Below, piece by piece: positions 8,717-20,405 of a DNA stretch of 64,000 nucleotides. Position numbers and translations under genes: made by a program. The DNA lies in assembly GCF_047160095.1 (NCBI RefSeq), contig NZ_AP038785.1, positions 1,364,001 to 1,428,000 of the forward strand. The letters are read 5' to 3'. The notes under the pieces were generated by a model. The model was not told where the DNA came from and searched no databases. It saw nothing but the letters and a program-made list of their open reading frames with translations. The stretch is from Rodentibacter abscessus. GTDB taxonomy: Bacteria; Pseudomonadota; Gammaproteobacteria; Enterobacterales; Pasteurellaceae. Within the stretch, counting starts at the first letter, position 1. The number at the start of each line of letters is the position of its first letter.

Positions 8717-8935
8717 ATGGCAAAAGAAGATAGCATTGAAATGCAAGGCACCATTTTGGAAACCCTACCGAACACGATGTTTCGTGTGGAATTGGAAAAT
8801 GGTCACGTGGTAACGGCGCACATTTCAGGAAAAATGCGTAAAAACTATATTCGCATTTTAACCGGCGATAAAGTTACCGTGGAGATGACTCCTTATGACT
8901 TAAGCAAAGGACGCATTGTTTTTCGTAGTCGCTAG
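8717..8935 (+). CDS. infA: Translation initiation factor IF-1
   Basis: IF-1 binds the 30S A site during initiation. The protein is 72 aa from ATG 8717 (MAKEDSIEMQGTILETLPNT), the family length. The upstream in-frame extension begins inside the uptake-sequence leader and is not family-like. The OB-fold core FRVELENGHVVTAHISGKMR and the C-terminal LSKGRIVFRSR are typical. The ribosome binding site is AGAGGATAC. The gene is single, with its own promoter and terminator. Confidence 0.97.
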   Translation: MAKEDSIEMQGTILETLPNTMFRVELENGHVVTAHISGKMRKNYIRILTGDKVTVEMTPYDLSKGRIVFRSR

Positions 8936-8951
8936 TTTTATTCCACTAAGC

Positions 8952-8981
8952 AAAGCCGATAATTTTATCGGCTTTCTTTTT
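8952..8981 (+). terminator. Rho-independent terminator of infA
   Basis: AAAGCCGATAA and TTATCGGCTTT form a GC-containing hairpin followed by CTTTTTG, 16 bp after the infA stop. Confidence 0.9.
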
Positions 8982-9003
8982 GTTCAAAAACAACTCAAAT
9001 CGG

Positions 9004-9031
9004 TTGCGGAATGCAAAATTTTATGTATAAT
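9004..9031 (+). promoter_or_regulatory. Promoter of the rpsF operon
   Basis: A TTGCGG -35 box, a 16-nt spacer and a perfect TATAAT -10 box lie about 95 bp upstream of rpsF. Confidence 0.7.
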
Positions 9032-9040
9032 CCGCAACCC

Positions 9041-9118
9041 TTAGCCACATTGAATTTTCGTTCCTTGCCTTTGCAGATTGGTGGCTAATCTACGTCAAAG
9101 GCTGATTAACCCGTAAGG
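9041..9118 (+). promoter_or_regulatory. Structured 5' leader of the rpsF operon, candidate S6:S18 autoregulatory RNA
   Basis: The transcript begins with a long stem, TTAGCCAC (9041-9048) pairing with GTGGCTAA (9081-9088), followed by sequence up to the ribosome binding site TAAGGAGCAG. Leaders at this place in many bacteria bind the S6:S18 complex. I have not verified the diagnostic bulged motif, so this is inferred from position and structure. Confidence 0.4.
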
Positions 9119-9125
9119 AGCAGTA

Positions 9126-9503
9126 ATGCGTCACTACGAAATCGTGTTTATGGTTCACCCGGACCAAAGCGAGCAAGTATCAGGTATGATTGAACGTTAC
9201 ACAGGTTCTGTAAAAGAAGCAGGTGGTCAGGTTCATCGCCTAGAAGATTGGGGTCGTCGCCAATTAGCGTACCCAATTAATAAATTACACAAAGCACATT
9301 ATGTGCTTATGAATGTAGAAGCGCCTCAACAAGTAATCGACGAGCTAGAAACGACTTTCCGTTATAACGATGCTGTATTACGCAGTCTTGTTATCCACAC
9401 TAAGCACGCCGTAACAGAAGCGTCCCCAATGGTTAAAGCAAAAGATGATCGCAAAGCTTTAGCTGAAATTGAAAACAACGATTTTGAGGATGCTGAAGAG
9501 TAA
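9126..9503 (+). CDS. rpsF: 30S ribosomal protein S6
   Basis: S6 is a 30S platform protein that binds 16S rRNA together with S18. It is 125 aa and starts MRHYEIVFMVHPDQSEQV after TAAGGAGCAG. The RQLAYPINKLHKAHYVLMNVE core is typical. The tail is acidic (IENNDFEDAEE), as in E. coli, where S6 is post-translationally glutamylated. It is the first gene of rpsF-priB-rpsR-rplI, and its end overlaps the priB start. Confidence 0.98.
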   Translation: MRHYEIVFMVHPDQSEQVSGMIERYTGSVKEAGGQVHRLEDWGRRQLAYPINKLHKAHYVLMNVEAPQQVIDELETTFRYNDAVLRSLVIHTKHAVTEASPMVKAKDDRKALAEIENNDFEDAEE

Positions 9504-9816
9504 TTCAAATATTGATAATCGCTTATCGTTAATAGGAGTTGTAACTCAATCTCCTAAGCATTCGAAAAGTCCGAATGGAATTGAGCATTGTGGTTTCTGG
9601 TTAGAGCATCGTTCAGAAAAAATCGAAACCGGATTATCGCGCCAAGCTTGGCTAAAAATGCCAATTCAAGTAAGTGGTCATCAATTAGTAGAAAAAACTC
9701 AAAGCATTACGGTCGGCAGTCAACTTTTGATCGTGGGTTTCATTACCTCACATAAAACCTCAAACGGTTTAAATCAATTAGTATTACATGCCGAGCAAAT
9801 CGAATTTATAGATTAG
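9490..9816 (+). CDS. priB: Primosomal replication protein N
   Basis: PriB is a dimeric single-strand-binding OB-fold protein of the PriA-PriB-DnaT restart primosome. I choose ATG 9490 (MLKSNSNIDNRLSL), which gives 108 aa and overlaps rpsF by 14 bp; an upstream in-frame ATG at 9469 would add 7 residues. The family-like stretches are GVVTQSPKHSKSPNGI, HCGFWLEHRS and VSGHQLVEKTQSITVGSQ. Its position between rpsF and rpsR is the standard gammaproteobacterial arrangement. Translation is probably coupled to rpsF. Confidence 0.92.
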   Translation: MLKSNSNIDNRLSLIGVVTQSPKHSKSPNGIEHCGFWLEHRSEKIETGLSRQAWLKMPIQVSGHQLVEKTQSITVGSQLLIVGFITSHKTSNGLNQLVLHAEQIEFID

Positions 9817-9827
9817 GAGACAGCCAA

Positions 9828-10055
9828 ATGGCACGTTATTTCCGTCGTCGTAAGTTCTGCCGTTTCACAGCGGAAAATGTTGTAGAAATCGATTACAAAG
9901 ATATTGCGACATTAAAGAACTACATTTCTGAAAGCGGCAAAATTGTACCAAGCCGTATTACCGGTACTCGTGCGAAGTACCAACGTCAATTAGCCCGTGC
10001 AATCAAACGCGCGCGTTATTTAGCGTTACTTCCATACACTGACAACCATCAGTAA
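9828..10055 (+). CDS. rpsR: 30S ribosomal protein S18
   Basis: S18 partners S6 on the 30S platform. It is 75 aa with the invariant MARYFRRRKFCRFTAENV start and the ITGTRAKYQRQLARAIKRAR core. TAGGAGACAGCC precedes the ATG, and the gene starts 11 bp after priB. Confidence 0.98.
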   Translation: MARYFRRRKFCRFTAENVVEIDYKDIATLKNYISESGKIVPSRITGTRAKYQRQLARAIKRARYLALLPYTDNHQ

Positions 10056-10071
10056 TTAAGGAGATACGGTA

Positions 10072-10521
10072 ATGCAAGTAATTCTTTTAGATAAAATCGC
10101 TCACCTAGGTAATGTAGGTGATCAAGTTAATGTTAAATCAGGTTTTGCACGTAACTTCTTAATCCCACAGGGTAAAGCTGTTATGGCAACTAAAGCTAAC
10201 ATTGAACATTTTGAAGCACGTCGCGCTGAATTAGAAGCGGCAGCAGCGGCAAACCTTGCAGCAGCACAAGCTCGTGCGGCACAGGTAACTGCACTAGAAA
10301 CAGTAAGTATTGCATCAAAAGCCGGTGATGAGGGTCGTTTATTCGGCGCAATCACAACTCGTGATATTGCTGAAGCAGTGACCGCAGCGGGTGTTGAAAT
10401 TGCGAAAAGCGAAGTTCGTTTACCAAACGGTCCAATCCGTACTCTTGGTGAGCACGATGTTCGTTTCCAACTTCACGGTGAAGTATTCGCATCATTAAAC
10501 ATTATTGTTGTTGCTGAATAA
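10072..10521 (+). CDS. rplI: 50S ribosomal protein L9
   Basis: L9 is a two-domain 50S protein near the L1 stalk that helps limit frameshifting. It is 149 aa. The N-terminal domain (MQVILLDKIAHLGNVGDQVNVKSGFARNFL is the family start) is followed by a long Ala-rich connecting helix and a C-terminal domain with GRLFGAITTRDI. It is the last gene of the rpsF operon, 16 bp after rpsR, and is followed by a terminator. Confidence 0.98.
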   Translation: MQVILLDKIAHLGNVGDQVNVKSGFARNFLIPQGKAVMATKANIEHFEARRAELEAAAAANLAAAQARAAQVTALETVSIASKAGDEGRLFGAITTRDIAEAVTAAGVEIAKSEVRLPNGPIRTLGEHDVRFQLHGEVFASLNIIVVAE

Positions 10522-10536
10522 TTTATCCTATGGATA

Positions 10537-10563
10537 AAAAACCCGACTTTGGTCGGGTTTTTC
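10537..10563 (+). terminator. Rho-independent terminator of the rpsF operon
   Basis: AAACCCGAC, TTT, GTCGGGTTTTT form a strong hairpin with a T-run, 16 bp after the rplI stop. Confidence 0.93.
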
Positions 10564-10614
10564 TTCTTTAGAGTGTAATGAAATACTAACTACTTTCAGC
10601 CCTTCTTATTTTAG

Positions 10615-10974
10615 CTAGGGTTTATATGTCCCTCGTTCGACAATAATGCCCACACTATGTGCTTGTGCAACTGCCTTTGGCTTACTTAACTTTAAACGCA
10701 AACCCGAAATACCGAAATGTTGTTGTAATTGGTTTGCTACTTCATAAGCTAGACGTTCTACAAGGAGAAAAGGCTTCCCCTGCACATAATCTATAATAAA
10801 CTGACTAACTTCTGCATAATTTAAGCAATATTGAACATCATCCGTTTCAGCAGCTTTACGGCAGTCCCACATCATTTCAATATCAAAAATAAGTTTCTGT
10901 TTAATTTTCTGCTCCCAATCATAAACCCCAATTTGAGCAAATACGGTTAATTCTTCAATAAAAATACGATCCAT
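10615..10974 (-). CDS. folB: Dihydroneopterin aldolase
   Basis: FolB cleaves 7,8-dihydroneopterin to 6-hydroxymethyl-dihydropterin and glycolaldehyde in folate synthesis. I choose ATG 10974 (MDRIFIEELTVFAQIGVYDW), preceded by GGAGG at 8 nt; an upstream TTG would add five residues made of the ribosome binding site itself. Length is 119 aa. The substrate-binding Glu in the IGVYDWEQ region, YAEVSQFI and the Lys in LSKPKAVAQA are present. It is divergent from plsY. Confidence 0.95.
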   Translation of the reverse strand: MDRIFIEELTVFAQIGVYDWEQKIKQKLIFDIEMMWDCRKAAETDDVQYCLNYAEVSQFIIDYVQGKPFLLVERLAYEVANQLQQHFGISGLRLKLSKPKAVAQAHSVGIIVERGTYKP

Positions 10975-11058
10975 ATCAGGTTCCTCCAAAATTATTGTAG
11001 GCGTATGCTATCAAGTTTAGGTAAAATAGCGAATAAATTTTATCACTCCGAGGTATCA

Positions 11059-11658
11059 ATGAGCCTATTCGCCGTCTTTTATATGATTTTCGCCTATCTT
11101 TTAGGATCTATTTCCAGTGCTATTTTAGTTTGCAAAGTAAGTGGCTTACCTGATCCTCGTCAAAATGGCTCTCATAATCCCGGAGCAACCAATGTGTTTC
11201 GTATCGGAGGTCAATGGGCGGCATTAATAGTACTTATTTTCGATATTTTAAAAGGTATGCTACCTGTTTGGGCGGGATATTACTTAGGATTAACACAATT
11301 TGAATTAGGTATGGTGGCTCTCGGTGCTTGCCTCGGTCATATCTTTCCAATATTCTTTCAATTCAAAGGAGGAAAAGGCGTTGCAACCGCATTCGGTGCT
11401 ATCGCCCCGATTGCATGGGCTGTTGCAGGTTCAACATTAGGTACTTGGCTTGCCGTATTCCTCATCAGTGGCTATTCATCTTTAAGTGCAGTCGTTACCG
11501 CATTAGTTGTCCCTTTTTATGTTTGGTGGTTTAAACCGGAATTTACTTTTCCCGTAGCGCTTGTAAGCTGCTTATTGATTTATCGCCATCATGACAATAT
11601 TCAACGTTTATGGCGAGGACAAGAAGATAAAATATGGTCGAAATTTAAAAATAAATAA
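11059..11658 (+). CDS. plsY: Acyl-phosphate:glycerol-3-phosphate acyltransferase
   Basis: PlsY transfers an acyl group from acyl-phosphate to glycerol-3-phosphate, the first step of phospholipid synthesis, in the inner membrane. I choose ATG 11059 (MSLFAVFYMIFAYLLGSISS), giving 199 aa, after CCGAGGTATCA. It has several membrane helices. The family motifs are GSHNPGATNVFR (about 36-47), GHIFPIFFQFKGGKGVAT (about 96-113) and IYRHHDNIQRL near the C-terminus. It is divergent from folB. Confidence 0.95.
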   Translation: MSLFAVFYMIFAYLLGSISSAILVCKVSGLPDPRQNGSHNPGATNVFRIGGQWAALIVLIFDILKGMLPVWAGYYLGLTQFELGMVALGACLGHIFPIFFQFKGGKGVATAFGAIAPIAWAVAGSTLGTWLAVFLISGYSSLSAVVTALVVPFYVWWFKPEFTFPVALVSCLLIYRHHDNIQRLWRGQEDKIWSKFKNK

Positions 11659-11754
11659 AGAATCTATCAGTCGATAGGTCAGACCGCTGACAAATATGCA
11701 ATTTTTAATAATGGGGAGTAATGGACAAAAGGCATAACAGAAAAAAGTATTGGT

Positions 11755-11806
11755 AAAAAGTGCTTTCGAGCCTTATAGTAAAAGGCTTTAAAGCACTTTT
11801 ATTTTT
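11755..11806 (+). terminator. Long hairpin terminator downstream of plsY
   Basis: AAAAAGTGCTTT...AGCCTT pairs with AAGGCTTTAAAGCACTTTT, followed by ATTTTTATG. It lies about 97 bp after plsY. It could end the plsY transcript or an independent small RNA starting in 11660-11750. Confidence 0.7.
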
Positions 11807-11947
11807 ATGAATAAAAAATTGTCCTTTTTTGCCATTCTAACAATATTCAGAAACATGGCTTCAAAAATAACCTTCAACATTATAGATGTATAAATTGTAA
11901 TAAAACATTTTCCAATAAAAAACAATTAAATCCCGTCGTGAAATAAC
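11807..11947. other. AT-rich intergenic stretch without recognised features
   Basis: This lies between the hairpin after plsY and the rRNA operon terminator. I see no gene, element copy or strong promoter here. Confidence 0.6.
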
Positions 11948-11981
11948 AAAACCCCTTGAACTCTACCAGTCCAAGGGGCTT
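11948..11981 (-). terminator. Terminator of the rRNA operon
   Basis: On the minus strand AAGCCCCTTGG, a loop and CAAGGGGTTTT form a hairpin with trailing T residues, 13 bp after the 5S gene. Confidence 0.9.
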
Positions 11982-11993
11982 GATATGTTTGAA

Positions 11994-12109
11994 CCCGGCG
12001 GTGCCCTACTCTCACATGGGGAAACCCCACACTACCATCGGCATTACGGCTTTTCACTTCTGAGTTCGGTATGGGGTCAGGTGGAACCTCCGCACTATCG
12101 CCGCCGGGA
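11994..12109 (-). rRNA. rrf: 5S ribosomal RNA
   Basis: About 116 nt. The termini CCCGGCGGCGATAG and GGCACCGCCGGG pair as helix I. Conserved internal stretches include CCACCTGACCCCAT and CGAACTCAGAAGTGAAA. It is the last gene of the operon. Ends are estimated to within a few bases. Confidence 0.95.
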
Positions 12110-12231
12110 TAATCCTTCGATAACTGCTTCTTTCTCTTTAAACAATTGGTCACAAGCCGAAAAATCTTCTCCAAAATCTCTCTTATCTTTCTCATTCAGT
12201 CAGTTCGCTACAAAAACACTTGAGCGTTGTA

Positions 12232-15129
<2,898 letters not shown>

Positions 15130-15289
15130 TACAACCTCAAGTGCTTTCAATACTAAACACTTTAGCTGTTATTTAATCTAACTAAACACTCGATTGCTTT
15201 TGCTCAATCAAGATTTTTATTACTCAGACTTTCTTCTATCCGCTTTCGCAGACTTAAAAAAATCTCTCAGTTTTCAGCTTGTTTCCAAT

Positions 15290-15302
15290 TTGTTAAAGAA
15301 CA
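15290..15302 (-). promoter_or_regulatory. BoxA antitermination element before 23S
   Basis: TGTTCTTTAACAA on the minus strand matches the rRNA boxA consensus and lies between tRNA-Glu and the 23S gene. Confidence 0.7.
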
Positions 15303-15332
15303 ATAAGATTTCCAATTAAAGTTATCTTTAAT

Positions 15333-15408
15333 TGGCGTCCCCACGGGGATTCGAACCCCGGTTACCGCCGTGAAAGGGCGATGTCCTAGGCCTCTAGACG
15401 ATGGGGAC
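15333..15408 (-). tRNA. tRNA-Glu (anticodon TTC)
   Basis: A 76-nt cloverleaf in the 16S-23S spacer. The acceptor GTCCCCA pairs with TGGGGAC, the anticodon loop is CTTTCAC, and the CCA end is encoded. A single tRNA-Glu is one of the standard spacer types in Pasteurellaceae. Confidence 0.97.
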
Positions 15409-15502
15409 ATCAATTAAAGATACTCTACGCTTCAATCCTTTCTCTCTTCTCTACAATCTATCAGCCAATCTGTGTGAACACTTGTTATCGCTCGTCTCTA
15501 AC

Positions 15503-17038
<1,536 letters not shown>

Positions 17039-17193
17039 AAAGTTCAATCGCTCAATAAATACTGACTAAAAATTATTTACCTTTAAAAGTAAAGTAAAAA
17101 TGAATCTCAAGTTAAGCACTTATTAAGACTTCAAAATTAAAATTTATTTTAAACAAGTCAATCAACAAGTGCCCACACAGATTGTCTGATACA

Positions 17194-17206
17194 TTGTTAA
17201 AGAGCA
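17194..17206 (-). promoter_or_regulatory. BoxA antitermination element in the rRNA leader
   Basis: TGCTCTTTAACAA on the minus strand, about 155 bp upstream of 16S, is the classical leader boxA. Confidence 0.8.
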
Positions 17207-17310
17207 ATCCTCCAACCTTAAGTCGAACACTCAACTCAAAATAAGGCGAAAATAAAACGACGCACTGCAATTTTAAACATTTCACAACAGCGCGTCGTTG
17301 TGTGGTGCGC

Positions 17311-17338
17311 ATTATAGGGATTTTAGAAATCAATGCAA
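17311..17338 (-). promoter_or_regulatory. rRNA operon promoter
   Basis: On the minus strand TTGCAT (-35), a 16-nt spacer and TATAAT (-10) are followed by a GCGC discriminator typical of stringently controlled rRNA promoters. This explains most of the gap between 16S and murI. The region upstream (17340-17400) is A/T-rich and could act as an UP element. Confidence 0.85.
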
Positions 17339-17451
17339 GCACTTTTTGTAAAATTTTTGAAAAAATTTATTATCTGTTTTTTTATTCAGCAAATTGGATA
17401 AAACTTATCCAAAATTGACCGCACTTTTCACTGAAATGCTTAAGGATTAAA

Positions 17452-18249
17452 TTACCTTATATTAAGTACCCTAAACGTCTCAAAGCCCCAGTTAGGTAAA
17501 CGTTGTTGGAAATATTCTCCATTGATTAAAGGCTGTGTGCAAAATAGGGTATTGCAAATATTCTGCTTGTGTGCAAAAACTTGACGGGCAAGTAAATGTT
17601 TAATACGTTGAGCAATCGCCCGCCCGGGTTGCATAAAAAATTTAACTTGCGGCAAACATTGTTGGATCTCCTTCCGGATAAGGGGAAAATGCGTACAACC
17701 CAAAATCAACGTATCTAAATCGGACATAGATTGCCAAGGTGCAAGTTCATTCGCTAACTCGGTAATATTTACAGGATAACCATATAATTTTTTTTCTGCC
17801 ATTTCGGCTAATAATGTTGAGCCCAATCGTTCCACATTGCAATCATATGCAAATTGTTGAATCAATTTATCAATATACCCCCTTTTTACTGTCCCTTTTG
17901 TAGCAAGTAAACCGATATGTTTGGTTTGGGAAATTTCTGCAGCAGGTTTAATTGCTGGTACGGTTCCTACAATGGGAATAGAAAAATATTGGCGTAATGT
18001 AGGTAATACCACTGTACTTGCTGTATTGCACGCGATTACGATGAGATCCAGCGGATATTTCGTGTGGATATGGCGGCAAATTTTTAACGTCCGTTCAATA
18101 ATAATCTGTTCTGATTTTTCCGAGTATGGAAAACCTTCATTATCACAGCAATAAAGATAATGATGATCTGGGAATAAGGCTCTAACCTCTTGATAGATAC
18201 TAAACCCACCAACTCCCGAATCAAAAAAAAGGATACTAGGTTTGTTCAT
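17452..18249 (-). CDS. murI: Glutamate racemase
   Basis: MurI supplies D-glutamate for peptidoglycan. I prefer ATG 18249 (MNKPSILFFDSGVGGFSIYQ, 265 codons); an upstream ATG at 18273 adds eight residues. The substrate-binding DSGVGG motif is at 9-14. The two catalytic cysteines are in ACNTAST and in LGCTHFPL. It follows recG on the same strand and precedes the rRNA promoter, as in H. influenzae. Confidence 0.95.
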   Translation of the reverse strand: MNKPSILFFDSGVGGFSIYQEVRALFPDHHYLYCCDNEGFPYSEKSEQIIIERTLKICRHIHTKYPLDLIVIACNTASTVVLPTLRQYFSIPIVGTVPAIKPAAEISQTKHIGLLATKGTVKRGYIDKLIQQFAYDCNVERLGSTLLAEMAEKKLYGYPVNITELANELAPWQSMSDLDTLILGCTHFPLIRKEIQQCLPQVKFFMQPGRAIAQRIKHLLARQVFAHKQNICNTLFCTQPLINGEYFQQRLPNWGFETFRVLNIR

Positions 18250-18313
18250 ATTACACTTATTAAAACTCAGCAAAAATTAACCGCACTTTAGGATATTGCA
18301 GCCAATTATAATA

Positions 18314-20395
18314 TTAGGCTTGGCTATAAATTTCACGATTATTCAGCCAACGCCGAATTAATTGCTCTGCTACAATCGGATTCTCTTTAATTAACTGTTT
18401 TGCATAATATTGCACTGTTGGAATCATTTTGCGATCACGCATTAAATTTGCCACTTTAAACTCTGCAATCCCCGTTTGTTTAGTGCCCAATACTTCACCC
18501 GGCCCTCTAATTTCAAGATCTTTTTCAGAAATGATAAAGCCATCTTGACTTTCCCTCAACACTTCTAAGCGCTTACGTGAAATTTTACCCAGCGGCGGTT
18601 TGTACATCAACACACAAAAAGAAGCGGTACTCCCCCTCCCTACACGCCCGCGTAATTGGTGAAGCTGCGATAGCCCCAAACGCTCGGCATTTTCAATAAT
18701 CATCAAACTGGCATTCGGTACATCTACGCCCACTTCAATAACAGTTGTCGCCACAAGTAAATCTAATTCTGCATTTTTGAATTGCATCATGACATCTTGC
18801 TTTTCTTGCGGCTTCATTCGTCCATGTACTAATCCGATATTCAACATCGGCAAAGCTTTTGTTAAATCTTCCCAAATAGCTTCTGCCGCTTGTGCTTCTA
18901 ACACTTCAGATTCATCAATTAATGTACATACCCAATACGCCTGACGTTTTTCATTCACACAAGCTTGTTTGACTCGGGCGACGATTTCATCACGGCGTTC
19001 TTCTGAAATCACCACTGTAGTAATGGGTGTTCTCCCCGGGGGAAGCTCATCAATAATAGACGTATCTAAATCCGCATACACCGTCATTGCTAATGTTCTC
19101 GGAATTGGTGTTGCCGTCATAATTAATTGATGAGGATAAAAACCTGCTTTTTCGCCTTTTTCACGTAACATTAAACGTTGATGTACGCCGAATCTATGCT
19201 GTTCATCAATAATGACAAGGGCAAGATCGGAAAATTCCACATCTTCTTGAAATAGGGCGTGAGTCCCCACTACCATTTTTACCGCACCGCTTTTAATTTT
19301 TTCCAACTCTGCCTGACGAGCTTTGCCTTTCACCTTGCCGGCAAGCCAACCTACATCAATTCCTAGAGGTTCAAACCAACGCTGGAAATTATTCGCATGC
19401 TGTTCAGCAAGAATTTCTGTCGGTGCCATTAATGCCACTTGTTTGCCGTTATCAATTGCGATTAAAGCAGCCAACGCCGCCACCAGTGTTTTACCGGAAC
19501 CCACGTCACCTTGCACCAAGCGCATCATCGGATAATTTTTCGCTAAATCTTGTTCAATATCATTTACAACACGATTTTGTGCGTTTGTCGGTTGGAAAGG
19601 TAACGTTGCCAGAAAACGTTGTTTTAAATCCGTTCGGTAGTGCAGAGGTAAAGCGGAAAACTGCTGTGTTCCTAACCGCACTTTTTGCATTGCGAGATTA
19701 TGAGCGAGTAATTCTTCAAAAATTAAACGTTGCTGGGCGGGATGTTTTCCCTGTTCCAACATTTCCAAGGAAACATCCGGCGGCGGGCGATGTAGTAACC
19801 GAAGGGCTTCTTTCAAACTAAATTGATGGGGATTAAATTCATTAGGCAAAATTTCCGCAATCTGTACTTTATCCAATAAAGCAAGTGCCTGCTCCGTCAA
19901 TTTTCGTAATGAATTTTGTTTTAAACCTTCCGTTGTAGAATAAATCGGGGTGAGGGTTTCTTCCAATACAATCGGCGTATTATCACGGATAATTTGATAT
20001 TCAGGATGATGAATTTCCGCCATATGACGGCCACGTTTAACCTCTCCGAAAGCCTTCACTCGAACACCGATTTGAAAACTATTACGCATTCCCGCATTAA
20101 AATTAAAAAAACGTAGCATAATTTTCGATGTGCCGTCGGATAGACTTACGGATAAAATCGGACGACGACCAAAAGCCACTTCACAAGTTTGTACAACGCC
20201 TTCAATAGTGAAATATTGCTCAGGTCGGAGATGGGCTATCGGTGTAATTCGAGTGCGATCTTCATAGCGAATCGGCAAGTGAAAAAGAAGATCTTGTAAA
20301 TTATTGATACCGATTTTACTCAACTTATTAGAGACGACACCCCCGACACCGGACAGTGTGGTGAGGGGAACGGCATCAAGAAGTGAAACGCTCAT
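18314..20395 (-). CDS. recG: ATP-dependent DNA helicase RecG
   Basis: RecG reverses stalled forks and processes branched DNA. Starting at ATG 20395 (MSVSLLDAVPLTTLSGVGG) gives 693 aa, the E. coli length; an upstream start at 20413 overlaps spoT. The order is the N-terminal wedge OB-fold, Walker A GDVGSGKTLVAALAA (about 298-312), the helicase box DEQHRFG, TATPIPRTL, and the C-terminal helicase half with QLRGRVGRG. It is immediately downstream of spoT (about 10 bp). Confidence 0.96.
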   Translation of the reverse strand: MSVSLLDAVPLTTLSGVGGVVSNKLSKIGINNLQDLLFHLPIRYEDRTRITPIAHLRPEQYFTIEGVVQTCEVAFGRRPILSVSLSDGTSKIMLRFFNFNAGMRNSFQIGVRVKAFGEVKRGRHMAEIHHPEYQIIRDNTPIVLEETLTPIYSTTEGLKQNSLRKLTEQALALLDKVQIAEILPNEFNPHQFSLKEALRLLHRPPPDVSLEMLEQGKHPAQQRLIFEELLAHNLAMQKVRLGTQQFSALPLHYRTDLKQRFLATLPFQPTNAQNRVVNDIEQDLAKNYPMMRLVQGDVGSGKTLVAALAALIAIDNGKQVALMAPTEILAEQHANNFQRWFEPLGIDVGWLAGKVKGKARQAELEKIKSGAVKMVVGTHALFQEDVEFSDLALVIIDEQHRFGVHQRLMLREKGEKAGFYPHQLIMTATPIPRTLAMTVYADLDTSIIDELPPGRTPITTVVISEERRDEIVARVKQACVNEKRQAYWVCTLIDESEVLEAQAAEAIWEDLTKALPMLNIGLVHGRMKPQEKQDVMMQFKNAELDLLVATTVIEVGVDVPNASLMIIENAERLGLSQLHQLRGRVGRGSTASFCVLMYKPPLGKISRKRLEVLRESQDGFIISEKDLEIRGPGEVLGTKQTGIAEFKVANLMRDRKMIPTVQYYAKQLIKENPIVAEQLIRRWLNNREIYSQA

Positions 20396-20405
20396 CATTT
20401 TGTCA

